A stretch of 64,000 nucleotides of DNA from Penelope pileata (taxonomy: Eukaryota > Chordata > Aves > Galliformes > Cracidae): contig WBMW01005641.1 in assembly GCA_013396635.1 (NCBI GenBank), positions 322,895 through 386,894 of the forward strand, read 5' to 3'. Position 1 is the first letter of the stretch. The number at the start of each line of letters is the position of its first letter. A program made the position numbers and the translations under genes. Of the stretch, positions 38,201-51,835 are shown one piece after another. Below the pieces are notes generated by a model, which saw only the letters and a program-made list of their open reading frames with translations, made no database searches and had not been told where the DNA came from.

Positions 38201-40097
38201 CTCACCTGGCTGTTAAGAAAACATTAAAATCTAAGGAGGTTATCAGACTTGCAGTTTGATGTCAAACCACTGACACGCTCAGACACTGCAAGAAAGAATT
38301 GTCCCTTTGCTGCTTATTCGCATTTGATTCTCACTCTCACTCATTGCATCAATTAAGAACAATACCAAGATATCCTCTCTGAAGCCCCCTAAAACACTGG
38401 AGTCAAACAAAGGGAAAGTGCTTTGTAACCAGGCAGCGTTGTGGGAAAAACAGAATACAAAAGTAAGAATAAATATCAAGCTTCCTCAACTCAAAACATT
38501 TTCTTTAAAAAGAAATCACAGTTTTGCTTCCCAAATCAAGGTCACTTGGCCCAGAACGAGCTGAGCTGCACAGTGTTGTTGCTTTTCTTTCCTCTCTGCT
38601 GTTATGGTTTTCACTGTTTGTGTGCAATCATTGGCTTTTAATTGCCTTCTATTGCCTATTTCATTTGTCAATAAATAGAAAGTGCAGACCTATCACCAAA
38701 GGCCTTCCATCTGTTTCTCATACATCTTAGCCACCCATGGTGCCTTAAGCTAAAGCTATCCCCTACTGCTAACCAGGCTACCAGTTTATTAGGGCTTTTT
38801 TCCCTGCCCTTTTAAAAAGATGAAAGTTCCTAAAAGCTTTTTTTTGAGCAAGTGATGGTTGAAGTTAATGAAGTAAGCATCTGTCAGGTGAGAGAAGGTC
38901 ACCCTGGGGTTGGGCACCTCCCAGTGGTGGAACTGGCATTAACCCAGCGATTAGTATGTGATGACAACACCTTAAAGATAATTAGTTGACAATGAGTTGA
39001 GAGCCTGTTAACCCCTTTAACACCTTATAGTTTATGATTATAATGAAACTCGTTGGGACAAAACAAAATAGATCTAGATTTCCTTGAGTAATTTATCATT
39101 TTTTGGTGTTTCACCATATTTGTGACCTTATTCCAATGACAGAAATAGCTGCCAGCAGGTCAGAGCACATTTCTTATCTTTAACACTCAGGGCTAAAATG
39201 TAGCACCAGCTTTTCCATCCATTTTCCTTCAAGGGCAATGAAGTTAAAGACACTTTGGCTGGGAGTAGGAGCCATTGCTGGGATAGACACATGAGAACAG
39301 GTATGTGTAAGTTAACAGCTTTCCTCAAGTGACTGAAGGCTGAAAACTCAAGCTGAATGGTTTTCTTTCTCCTACAATTTTGATGGAAGCTGACTGGATT
39401 TGAGTCACCTGAGCATTACAGCTGAGCTCACTCAGGTTCTCCCAAGAAACAAGGAAAATTTGGCACAGAGAGAAGCGAAGCAAACAGGAAACAGCATTGA
39501 TCATGGGTGTGGGGAGAGGAGGAGGAAACAAATGGAGAACAACTGGCAGTCTGCTGTGATTTACGTCCGCTGGCATTTCTCATCTTCATTCATTCACTCA
39601 ACATATTCAACCACAATGTGAGAGCTCAAATGAATTCTAGCAGTGGATCCAGAAATTGGCAATAGCAAAGTAAAATAAATCTGTATGCAGCGTTCAAGAA
39701 AAGTCTGTCTTGAGATTGTAAACTAAATGCAATTTTAATTTTAAAGATGTCCTTGCAGCATCTTTTCATACAGACCTAGGACGTGGATTGCTCTTGCTTT
39801 CATTGGGTTTAGCATAGGACTTCTATTGATTTCAGAAGCAACAGGCTGTAAGTTTGGCATGCACACAAATACATGGCTATCGAAACTGTTCTGTAAACTT
39901 TCTAAAATGTGGCCATCGTTAACAGTTACCAGGGTATTTTAGAACGTACAGTAGTTCCAGACAATTCTCATTTCTCCTGTGCCTCCCATTTCAGCCCCTT
40001 AAAATGCTTTAAAAACACCAGTAAATTAAGTTCCATTGTGGCAAAACTTCCCTGGAGAGACTTTTATTCCCAGGTGACAGGCAAGGCGAATGCTACC
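23871..40097. other. Intergenic, no gene seen
   Basis: AT-rich upstream DNA with few recognisable repeats. Short relics possibly from the old palindromic amniote family lie near 24836-24878 and 25729-25765. Small slippage duplications occur at about 24804-24828 (cctggtttgtac twice) and 25262-25285. The stretches at 33100-33330, 37610-37970 and 38860-39110 are repeat-free and dense in homeodomain-type ATTA/TAAT cores, so they are candidates for conserved regulatory elements. Confidence 0.5.
29220..29268 (+). repeat. A-rich tract (23 A, then A/G mix)
   Basis: A pure run of 23 A is followed by about 25 bases of A with scattered G. On the minus strand it is T-rich and creates an artificial Phe-rich open frame, which should not be taken for a transmembrane protein. 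Confidence 0.9.
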
Positions 40098-40160
40098 AAA
40101 GGGTCCCCGTAGCAGTTACAGCCCAGACCTCCTGGCTCCCAGCCTTGTGCTTTACAGCTA
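40098..40160 (-). repeat. Short MIR-type SINE remnant
   Basis: The plus strand reads cagcccagacctcctggctc, then ccagccttgtgctttacagc, matching the antisense B-box half of the same old SINE class seen at 57540-57745. Only about 60 bases are recognisable, so the call is tentative. Confidence 0.4.
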
Positions 40161-43100
40161 ATTAAATATGTCTAGCTTAATGCAGAAAATGTAGAGTTTT
40201 GTTACGCTTTTTACATTTAAAGGCAACGTATGGATTCGGCACTGTATCAAATGTCCATAAATTCAAAAATAAAGTATTTCCAGCAATTTCTAAGTCACTT
40301 ATTAACTAACTTGTACTAGTGGTTAGTACTGAGATTACAGAAATATTGCTATTATTTATCTTAATATAATTTTAGGAATAAAAAAACCCGTCATTCTCCA
40401 GAAGTTGAGATTCCATTATCCAAAACTGATTCAATTCTCTGATGTTATGACCATCAGGGGTCAACATTTTTAGCAGTGAAAAGAGCTCACAGTAACTTCA
40501 TCCTAAACAGTTAGCAAATATAAGTAATTCACTATTACAGGTAAATGGGTTATAAAATCAGACTTCCTAGAGCACATCATTGACTGTTTGAGTCCTGATT
40601 ACTAAGCGTAATCAACTCATCTTCTCCATGATACATCAAAAGTTTTTTTTTAAATACCTTATAGAATCAGATTAATTTATCTGAGGGGAATTGCTCTCGT
40701 ATTGGTCTTTATATTTACTTGTCCCTCTTCCTGTAACCCTTAAATGCACAATTAGTCACAACATTAAGCGTCAAATTATTTATCTGACTATGAATTTCAA
40801 AACCATGCCTCATAATTAACAATGGAAATAGAGGGATAACTTTATGGGCTGAATAACCATCTAGTATAAAATGGTCTGGCTGCATTGGCTTCATCAGAGC
40901 TACAGAAATTTATGCCAGCTGATGATTTGTCCACATCTCTACAAAATCTTTTCCATCCAGTTACTTCCTTTATCCATTTTTAAACTATTTTAGAACATCT
41001 CCCTGGAGAACCCATCTAAAATATCTGTTTGATAATGGGATTCTGCATCAAGATGTACAATTTAGTTTAAATTTTGCACTTACCTGCCTCCCTTGTTATC
41101 TCATCAAAAATGGCAAAGCTTCATGCTGATCTCAGCATAAATGAATCCAGAAAACATTCAGCTTGGACAGGTATGCTGGAAACCAGAGCTACGCAAAAGT
41201 CGTAAGAACAGCTGAATGTGGAACAAGTGGAATTATTCTGGATATCAAGGCACAGTGCTCTTTCTTTGTACAATTCACAACTTATTTCAAGGACACCTAC
41301 AGCACCTTGCTCTGTTGTGGGCTGCTGCCTCCTCACTGGGGGGTCAATCCAGCACGCTTCTCAGATGGATTTGCATTATCCCAGCAAAATGGGAACAGCT
41401 GGTTTGGTTTTTTTGATCATAAAATATTTCCTTAAGAATTTTCAAGCCATATAGTAAGGTGTCCAGGCATTTTCAGCTCCCAGTGAGGAAAAATGTCAAT
41501 ATATAAGGATTTGGCTATTAGGTATTTCCCCCCATCATTTAACCTCATAAACAGGACGAACAATATCACATTGACTAAATAGCTTAGATATTCTGATGGA
41601 GCAACAGCATGTTACTCATGTCTTATAACCAGGTGGGAGTATGATGAGCTGGACACTTTGACAGACGTTATTATCACTACTTAGTTTCACAAGCTGGTTG
41701 TTCTACAGAGATGTGACCACAGCCAAAATGCAAAGCTACACAATGGCCAGTCTCATCAGCACATAGAGCCTTCCACGCCAGCATTCTTGCTAACCAGCAA
41801 AGACCTCCTGGACTGGAGAGAAGCAGTAACGTGTATTCTGTTGTCCAGTTAGGAGACCACTTTGACTACTCAACAAAATGGTCACTGCTTAAGCAAATGC
41901 CTTCAACTGAAGATGTTACCAGCATAAAGTCATTTGAAAAAAGAAGATCTCTGATGAGCAGCACTGCAGAAGGAGAAACTTTCCATTGGTATAGAACTAA
42001 ATAAACACTCCTCTCTCGATGTCAGCAAAATGCCTCCACCAGCACGGCCAAGAAAAAGAAGGAAAACAGCGTGGGAGCCAGCACACAACCTTGTTTGGGG
42101 CTGCTTGAGACAGGAATGGAGTCTGATACGTTGCCATTTTCCATACACTGGCCATCACGGAAAAATAAAGTGACAGAAATAAACTTTGTGAGACTGCAGA
42201 AAGATGAACAAAATTTTCCAGACCCCCTCATGATTTTACGGTTTTAAAAACTCTTGCTAGACCAACTAGTAAATCTGCTCCCAAGCCCTTTTCTTGATGT
42301 TGACAGAGATTCTATCTACAGAGCATGGCCAGACCTAAATCCACCAAAACTCAGGAAAATATTGAGAACATTCAGGAAGACCCCGTGTGCATCTTTTCAG
42401 TAACAGAGGCTAGGAAAATGCTTGGAAAATTTTCATGGTTTGCTTTGTCACCTTTATGTTTAGAGAAGTTTATACAAGTTGCAAGCTTCTGTCATCGACT
42501 TTCACTGTCAGATAATGCTAAAAATTCAAGCAAGCTTCCTTCTAGAAGGGTAACTGCATGCCTCCAAAGGTGACTTGTCCTTACGTTTATTTAATAGCTC
42601 CTATATTTGTCATGTCCAGTACTGCATAGCTATCTGTGACCTGCTTTTCAGGCCAGCAATGTCACACAAGTCCACCATGTCTTAATAGTGCTGCTGCTAG
42701 TCTGCCTGTGAATGTTACCTTTGAGAGATTTCCCTATTTATCTGAAGGCTGTTCCACTATCCACAGCTCACAAGCACATTCAGTAGCAAATCTATAATAT
42801 TCTCTAAATCAATTGGTCTAATTTATTCTAAATTATAAGGCCAAGTGACTTAAGACCCATAATAAAGATGCATCAAACCTTAACACTCTTTTCATATGAA
42901 AGTCTCCTTGGATAAAGAGTCTACGACTACCCAGGTCAAACTAATTTTTTATAGTTTATATTTAAGGGCAAGAAGGGACTTACGCAACATGTTGCTTCGT
43001 GGGGGACCCCAGTCACTTGACAGACCTGTCCAAGGGCCACGTGGCACGAGAGGCTGGAAGTTATAAAAAGAATCTTACCTTTTAGGGAGGGACAGATACT

Positions 43101-46100
43101 GGATTTGTTTTCTAGAGAAGACAAAGGAGTTTATCTCAGAATTAGAAGGCTCTGATTGAAGAGCGTGTGAGAGGGGTGAGGAAACTTAAAAAAGCAAATA
43201 TCCAAGATATTTATTTTTTCGAAACTTGTGTATTTCTCTCAGAAGTTGAAGTAGCTTCACATTGTTACTAATTAATCAAATTTGAAAACTTTATTCGTCA
43301 GGTATCTGTGTTTCAGCTACTACATGCCTTTGAAGGGCTGACCTCTATGATCAGAGCTTGGAGGCTCTGCAGAGGGTATTCATACTTGCTGGAGTGTCTT
43401 GGAGGCTCTGTGGAGGTCCCAAATGGACAGTAAGGTCTGTATTTGCAAATAATCACATAGAAAAGGCATCTTAGAAACATGCTAGATAGACGAGGACACA
43501 GGCCATGTTAGACACAACCCATACGAAGGGAAAATTAAGGATAGGCAAGCCTTGTGTGGTGAGACCCATACACTGGAGCCAGTTACGTGTCCGGCTGGAG
43601 AAACTCTACTGGGGCCATGTGACACGCAATGCTTGGTTTTCGTTAACATCTGTGTGGTCTAATTTTCTATTACTGTCAGCAAGTTATTTCTAGGAGCGCC
43701 AGGTTATTTTGTCCATAAACATTGTCCCCATCACACATTTCTAATTTTAACCCTATTTGTCTCCAGTTGATTTACATTTGGCCAGAAGCAAATTACCTAT
43801 TGGAAGCATTTATTGAAAATTAATTAGGTGGCTAAAATACCTCCAGCAGATTCTGTTAGCAGTGCCTGTTCCTTGTGGCTCTCCAGAATTCAGCATTTTC
43901 CAGTTAAAACACCTACCAATTAAAAAATATCCATAAAGTAAATGATATAATTAGTTCCAGAATGGAACTTAGTTTCTTTGAAATTAGATTCTTTCTTGTA
44001 AGGCTACAGTACCATACAATAGCAAGAGGTTTATAGTGCCAGAGGATTTTCGATAGATGAAAGAGTAAGAACTTGCAATAGCTAAGTCACTGCATGAAGC
44101 AAAATGAGGGTGTCCTTGCTAGCTTAAAATTGGTCAGGCATACAGGATAACTGTGCAAATACTGAAGCAGGGAACAGGAAAGAAGACAAGATGGATGAAG
44201 TGAGATTAAAAGGAAAAACATAGGATTAAATCTGAAGCAATCACAGCACCCAAGAACATTGAAAATACACACTGCATCTCTCTAAAGAAAAGCCAGGATG
44301 TTAACATGATTTACTGCAAATAGTTCCACAACATTAAAATGAGTTTTTATTTTCTGTGTGTGCTGCTTCAAAGAACAACTCTGTGGGCTCATAAAAATGC
44401 AGAGAACAAATAGGGGCCTCTAAGACCAATTTATATGCCATGCCCACTGTGCACTGAGACACATATAATCTGTAAAATGTCAGCTTCAAAGTTCCACAGA
44501 GATTGGTGTTAACCCTGACCTCCGACCTTCCCGACTCTAGCTGGGCCCTCATGCTCTCTTAACCAGCTGTTTTAGATAAATGTGCTCCATTTTTAAAGAG
44601 ATTGTCTCAGAGTTTTACGTGAATAGTAGTAATATTATTAACTCTCGCTGAAAAAACCACCTTAACCGAGAGTCTTTACAGATGGGCCAATCAAAGTCTT
44701 ACCCCATGCAGAGAGTGGTGGGTTAATAAATATGTCATTGGACTGAAAATATTTAAACAACACTGGGAGAAAAGAGCAAGGCATACGACAAAAGGAAAGC
44801 ATATTAGTACTGTTTCCTGTCAAAATACACAGAGGAAGCACTTTACTTTGACCATTTTCCTCATAAAGAGACACGGTAGGCCAAAACAAACAAAGCTAAG
44901 GAATCTGGTTTATCCCACTGTTGGATACTGAGGACTATCAGCTTAAATGAAGTAAGGCTGAGAGACCCAAACCAGGTTCTCCTCGACAAGACTGTTAATT
45001 GAACATATCAGCAAAGGTGATACACACCAACTGTGGCCCCGTCGATCAATACTTCCATTTCATAAGGCCTTGTGTGTGTTTTTCATATTTTACTTTATGT
45101 ATCTCTCCAAAGTTGGGTGGGAGATTAGCCACTCACGGTCTGTCGGAAGTCCAAAATTATAAGGCAGCCTGCTGGTTTGGCAAACCATGGACAAAGTCTA
45201 AATCATCCTTTTGGAAGGAAAATGTTAAAGTTCAAGGGCAGACAGTATATTTTAGACAACAAAGAAGCAGCTGGTGTCCACTCATAATAAATAAAAATAA
45301 GTTGGGGTCAGAAATACAAGTCAACTGGCTCCCCATTCACTGGACATGAGCCAAAGACAACTGGAGTCAAAGGGAAAGCTCAGAATGATTTCACGAGGTT
45401 TTGACTCAAACCCACTGTGAATGGGGTAAGAATACATCCACAGTTTTCCATGGCTCTTCGGTTCTCATTTTTTGCTATGGATACGTTCAAAAACTTTCTG
45501 AATAGATGAAAGAATAAAATGTACCCTCTTTAAAAGCCATAACAAACACAATAATACTAGAGGTAGGTTATAAAATGAAAGTGAGTTTTGGAAATATTCC
45601 TGTTGTTTAATAAGTAAAAAAGACTTCCAGTTCAAACCACTGTTTAAAATATTGCAGCCAAATTGTTTTCACACTATTTAGTTTCAGGGACGGTGCAAAA
45701 CAATCTTCTCACTGAGTTTCCAAGCTCTCATTCCAGCCCTTCTGTGTTAGCAGATAACCATAATGCCGATAAATCAAATACATGACTGTCAGAACATGCC
45801 AAGTTACAGCTGAAAGCTCATCTTTTGCTCTTCTCTTCATACCTCATAACTCAATAAAGAAAATCTCCGTGTTGTGATCAGTTATTTGGTTATTACTGTA
45901 ATATAGAGAAGAACCCTATTCACTTACATGCACAGTACCCAGTCTGCAAAACTGGCTCAGGTTTAAATACCAACCTGCCATTAACAAGAAAGCTAAGTTT
46001 CAAGTTGGATAAGTAATGACCATCCAAACCTTAGCACATCTAAATATTTGCTTTCTGAGCTGTATTTTTCTTGAAGTTTGAAATTGTCCAAATTCTTTGA

Positions 46101-49100
46101 CAATGCCAATAAATTAGGTTTGAAAGTTACTTCCCACATTATTGGATTCATGTCTTCTAAGCAGAGTACAACCTCCTACTAGAAAATGCAAAAGACACAC
46201 AAGAAAAGTTGGCAGAGACACAATAAAAGTATAAATTAATAAATGAAATGAGAAAAAAATAGAGGCTTCAATAAATATAATAAATACGAGGAAAATACAA
46301 ATACATACAAAAAACAGAATAAATGAGAGGAAACACTGAGGAGTCTGATGAAAGGCCATAAACAAATGGACTGATCCGTGGATGCTTTGCTTTGGTCAGT
46401 CTTCTCTAACACATAAATGGGCTCCCTAGAAAATCTGTTTGTTTTTGAAGTTCAAAATGAGTTTAAATTACAGGCAAAACAAGTTTGTGAAAGTAAACAT
46501 TTTGTTTTTCAAATCCCCAAAATAGGTTAACAGTTTTGAGTTCTGTGAACTTTCAGAGGTTTGCCCTTCCCCACTCGAAATATTTACATCCTGTTCCCAC
46601 TTGTGTCAACAGAAATTCTATTGACTAACAAGAAAGAAAAAAGGACACGAACACATGAACCAACCTAAATAAGAAACATGTTTCTCAACACTTGTTTATA
46701 GTAAAAATCCAATTACGGTTCCTCAGGATGTCTGAACAGTATGACAAAGCCCTTGGGAAGTAGTAGATTGTCATGACTTCAATTATAGCTCTTTCTAGGA
46801 ATAAGAAGCTATTCATCCTCAAAGTTGATTCATTTTTTTTCTAACCAAATGTTTTTTTCTGCTAGAACCACGAGCCTATCATTGTCTGCCTCTCATTGGG
46901 GTGTTACGTGGAAGCCCAGCAGGAAGCACAACGTGGGGCAGCAGGAACCCTCTTTCTTTGTAAGACCCCCTTAGATTTACAAGTCTAACCTTGCATTTCT
47001 TTCTGCACCATCTCTGCACTGTGCACATCAAACCCAGAGCTTTGTCCTTCTCCCTATCTTACCCTTTGGCACAGCTTGCTTGTTGGTAGCATTTCCATGT
47101 TACTGGATCCCTTTTAAAACAGTCTGTGGGGAAATCTCTTGCTTACCCTTAATCCGCCTCTCTTCTCTTAACAAAGACATCACCGCCCTATGATCAAGGT
47201 AATGGCCTCGTATTGGGCAAACTCAGACTTACATCCTTGCTCGTACCCTAGACAAATCATGACAGGCTTAATCATGAAGCATTTTCTGGTATTCCACTTG
47301 CAAATCCAGAGCCTCAGTACCCTTAGCCGCAGCACTACTTGAGATTACCATACTCAAAGACATGCAACTGCTCCAACATGGAGCTCATATGCAAGGAGAA
47401 ACATTTACCAGATCCCACACGACACCAAACATCAGGAAGAGGGATGTGTGGAAAGGTGTTTCTTCTATATCCAGTATGAGAGGGCAGAAACGTTCCACAC
47501 GGATGTGCTAAACTTCACATTTTCTCCTGTCTAATTCTAGCCTCTCACCTTCCTAAAGATTTTCCTACTTAGTGCTCTATCAGATATTCTGAGGTAGGTC
47601 TTTTTCAGCCTTTCATTTGTACAAAATAATTAAATGCTTATTGGAGCAATTGCTGTTCCCTAAGTGATTGTGCTAACCACCAAGCTAGAATAAATCACCC
47701 TCTGACCCTTCACGCATCTGAGCATTTAGAAAAATTACTTTGTGAGACATTATAGAGCTGCAGTTTTCAACAGTTTTCAATTTACAAGCCCCCTAAAATT
47801 TTTACAGAAGAGGTATGGATCTTCGTATAGAGAATTTAAACTGACTGACAATAGGCTTGCTTCTGTTGGTTGTTTTTCATCGACCTCTTGGAAGTATTCT
47901 ACAGACTCCCAGAGGCACAGAGACCACAGGTAGAAAAATACTGTTGCAAAGGGAAAAAGCATAGGTTTAATAACTTCAGCTCATTCTCCTGAGGCCTTAA
48001 GACCGCTGCCTTCATAATGCATGTTCTGCAAGCCTTGGCTCTGAGAAGGTGGAATATGAGACACAATCTAGACGTTCACCTGCCAAGTGAGGAAAATCCT
48101 TTCCCTTCCCAATGAGATGCAAGTATTGGCACAGGAGGTCACTAAAACCAAGTGTTTGCTGTTGTGGTGATGTGGGTTCGAAAAAGACAGATGTGTGTGA
48201 AACAAGATCCTCTGTTCCATAAGTTCCCAGCGTACTATAAGAAAGTCATATGGGAACTCTGGCAGTTTTGAATTGCAAAAGATGTGGTTTGCTCCCCAGC
48301 CCCCTCCCTGCAATCAGAAAGGAAGGGAAAGAGACATATCCCTACCTGATGGTGATGGGAAGCACATTTCAACTGATCTGGAGGAATTTCCAAGCTACAG
48401 CCTATGCTAACAATGTCACAGCTGCAATACCTGACTGTTAGAATCACCCTAAGATGCTGATGTCTAGTAGGTGCTTGGCCTAAACACGGTGAAAAAAAAT
48501 GCATTACCCAAATCAACAGATTTGCAGACATTCTCACATCTCATTTCTCTAAGGAGCTAGAGTGAATTTTCCAGTTAGAGGTCTGTTTTGTAATCACTCA
48601 CGCTCCAGTTAACCACTGGAGACAAAGAAGCACTTCCAGGTCTAGTTCATCTGAAGTGTTTTGGAGGTCTGCAATAAGATAAATCACACACCATGTGCCT
48701 CTCTCTCAACGGGCTATAAAGAAATGCACAGTATTAACACAGTATAAAGGATTGCACTGCAGGCATTTCCATTTGGACAAATGAAACCCACTCCTCATAT
48801 TTAACTAGTGCTGGTTCACATTTTCTGGTGGAATAGCAAAAAATGCAATGTCCTCAACAAAGGAAACATCAATTTCTGTAATCAACTTTGCAGACGCTTC
48901 TTTTATTTTCCTATTGGGAACCTGGGATATTTATTTTTGCTCAATATTCATTTCTGCATACACGTGGGTCGACAAAATAGGGGCTGGAGGCCAAGTACAT
49001 CGAAGTCCTGTAGGTTGTGATGCATAGCTGGACTGTGTTTCCTGTGATGGACTGTGGCAGTTTGGCAGCTGCAAGAGAAAGATCCAGCTACTACTCTTCT

Positions 49101-50413
49101 GGAGCTGGAACAAACTCCTGTAATCTGTGCTTGCGCATGAAGAGGATTGGGATGAAAATGCTGGAAGCCAGATGGCTGAGGAGCAGAGACTGAGATTATT
49201 CAAAAAGAAAGCCTCATGGAAGCAAGAAGGGATGAAGCTCAAAAGCCCAGTGACCGTGGCGTAGTCTAAACAAAACCCTGATTCAAATCAATTACTTCAA
49301 TACTTTGCGCTGGTCAAAAACATAGGCATTTTAATCAGCTCCAGAGTATTTTTGCAGAACAAACTACAGAGGAGTAACTAAAGCCATAATTAAATTTTCA
49401 CTGAAAGTCCAAAGTGGGAATATGAGGAATAATGTAGGTATTGCTGGACTTTGCATTGCTGTGTCTTTCCACTGCATTGGTCATGGAAGGTGTTGGCCAG
49501 TTGGCACTAAGCAGAACAGCGGTCAGTTGCCAGATGATTACCAACCATGACACTGTTGGTCAGGTTTCTCTATGTGCAACTCCAGCATGGCTTGCCCAAC
49601 AGTCATCACAATTATACTGTCTACGGAAGGGGAAATGTGTGTGCTCATAGTTTGTCGCTTGTTTCCTAAACGAAGTAACATTTATTCCCAAAACTGTATT
49701 TTGGAAGGAAGTTCTTCCTTAACTATTTCCCACACAATACCACAGGGTTAGGAGAACAAAAGCAGTATGCTGATGGCCATAACATGAATGTAACATGAAG
49801 TGTAATCAACTGGTTCTTTGGAGGAGAGAGCTCATTCTCCTTTTAGGGTTTTGTGTAATTTCAGCAATGGTGGAAATAAGGGGAATAACAGACAGCAACA
49901 GGGATAGTGAACAACAAATAACAGCAGGGACTTCCTGGCCATGGAAGATGCAAATCCTGGAACTCTGCAGAGGTACAGAAACATGACATCCAAACCAGAA
50001 TCAGAGTATCTGTTGCCAGCTGTGGCTCTGGAAAACAATTAGTGGAAACAGAATTAAAGATTAACAATCCATTGCAAAAGAAACAGGAACAAAAAAAGTC
50101 TTCTGTAAATTAGAGCTGCTGTAGAAGCAAATCTTCATGCTTTGACCATTTGTTTTATATCTATTCATCCATCATCAGGCATCAAACTCACCAGTTTTTA
50201 TAATAGATAACTTTAGCTTTATTCCTGAAGAAGAAAAGGGTTTTGCTATCATGGTGTCTGTGGCTGCCATTCAGAGTGCCAGTGTAAAGCAACAATATTT
50301 GTTCTCCCCCCCACCACACACCCCTTGCCCTACTGCTCCTGGCCACCCACTTCTGCCTCTGGAAAAGACTTGTGCAGTCTTGCAGCAAATCACATGAGGA
50401 AATGGTGCTGGTT

Positions 50414-50442
50414 GGGGGGAAAAAAAGAAAAAAAAAAAAAAA
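50414..50442 (+). repeat. Purine tract (G6 then A-rich)
   Basis: A run of six G is followed by about 23 bases that are A except for one G, then a GC-containing flank. Low-complexity purine stretch with no gene association. Confidence 0.85.
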
Positions 50443-51817
50443 GCCAAGCAGCCTTGTTAACACAAACCTAATATCCAAACCCAGTTATTCACACATAAGT
50501 GTGATCACTTCACTCCCCAGCAACGTAAACATCTGTGCCAAGTACATACAGAAAAGCGATGGGCAGCCTGCAGTGAGCGTAGAGAGCTAGTGCTGCATTC
50601 CTCAGTGGCCAGCTTAAGGGCCAGCAAACTGCATGTCTGTGTGTGTGCGCACGTGCTCAGTCTGTGCTGTTCACTCCTCCCTCTATAGCTCTTAAAACTA
50701 CTTGGTAACGTCATCCAAATCTGACAGCATGGCTGAGGACTCAAATACATTGAGTTCCTACTTCTTACACACACAATGGAAAAGGGGAGAGACCCAAGTT
50801 AGAGACACCTCAGAGGAAAAAGAGCCATGGTGTGAGCTCACCTCTTATCAGCCATCAGAGAATACACATGTGCAACCACTTCAGAGACAGGGGTGTTATT
50901 AGACACCAGAGAATCCATGCTGAAGAGGCACAGGAAGCCTGACTTCACAAGTTCCACTGCTCACTGAGCAACTTGTTAGATTTACTAGGTCTTATTCAAC
51001 TGATTTGGGGTCTCAAAAGAATCTGCAGTGCTGACTGTACAAGAACTCACTCTGGCACTGGCAAGTAATTAGAGGGAAAAGAACCAGAACAGCCATTAAA
51101 ACAGTCAAGGCGACTTTTTGATCCAGGACTCTTAAGGAGGGAAAAGAAAAAAAAGCTTGAACTAAAAATCAGTGTATAGGAGGAGAAAACATTTCCCGAA
51201 CTGCCACACACACCCTGTCCCCATCTCAGTCTTGGTCCTGGGGGGCTTACAAAAGCGTTAATACAGTTTGCAGTGTCGGGTTGAGTTTCACCATCATGTG
51301 AAGTTCCAAATTCATAGCAAAGTGTAGCCTGTCTTAAGGCCAGAGAGCCACTTTGCAAGGAGCTTTTCACCTTGAATAAAACCAGTGGCAAGAGTTTCAC
51401 AGCCTTCACAACCATACCATGCATCATTGGAACAAAGATTTGAGCTCAAACAGAATTTCCATCTGCCCCATTCTGTTAACTATGAGTTTGGCTCAAGAAA
51501 AAGAGAAGACAAACTTTCTCCAAAAGATGAACGAACTTTTGCTTTTTAATGTTACTACAGTAGCATCAGGAAGTTTTGTTCAGTCTGGTTTTCCCCAGAC
51601 TTGTTCACTTTGTCCGGCAGAGGTCGGCCTTGCCTGCAACACTCTGCAAACCAGCAAACGCTCCTGCTCTGCAAACCATAGGTCTATTGCACCCTCCTGA
51701 AACTCTTCAGGGATTAGGAGAATCAGGATTTAGGAAGGTTTTTCTCTTCTCAAAGGAGCTTTGTTCGAGTTTATCTATGCATCAGAAATGCACTGTTTTC
51801 ACAAGAATTTTTGTTCT

Positions 51818-51835
51818 AAAAAAAAAAAAAAAAAA
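51818..51835 (+). repeat. Poly(A) tract, 18 A
   Basis: Simple homopolymer in the region upstream of PRKCH. The preceding sequence shows no recognisable gene or retrocopy. Confidence 0.9.
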
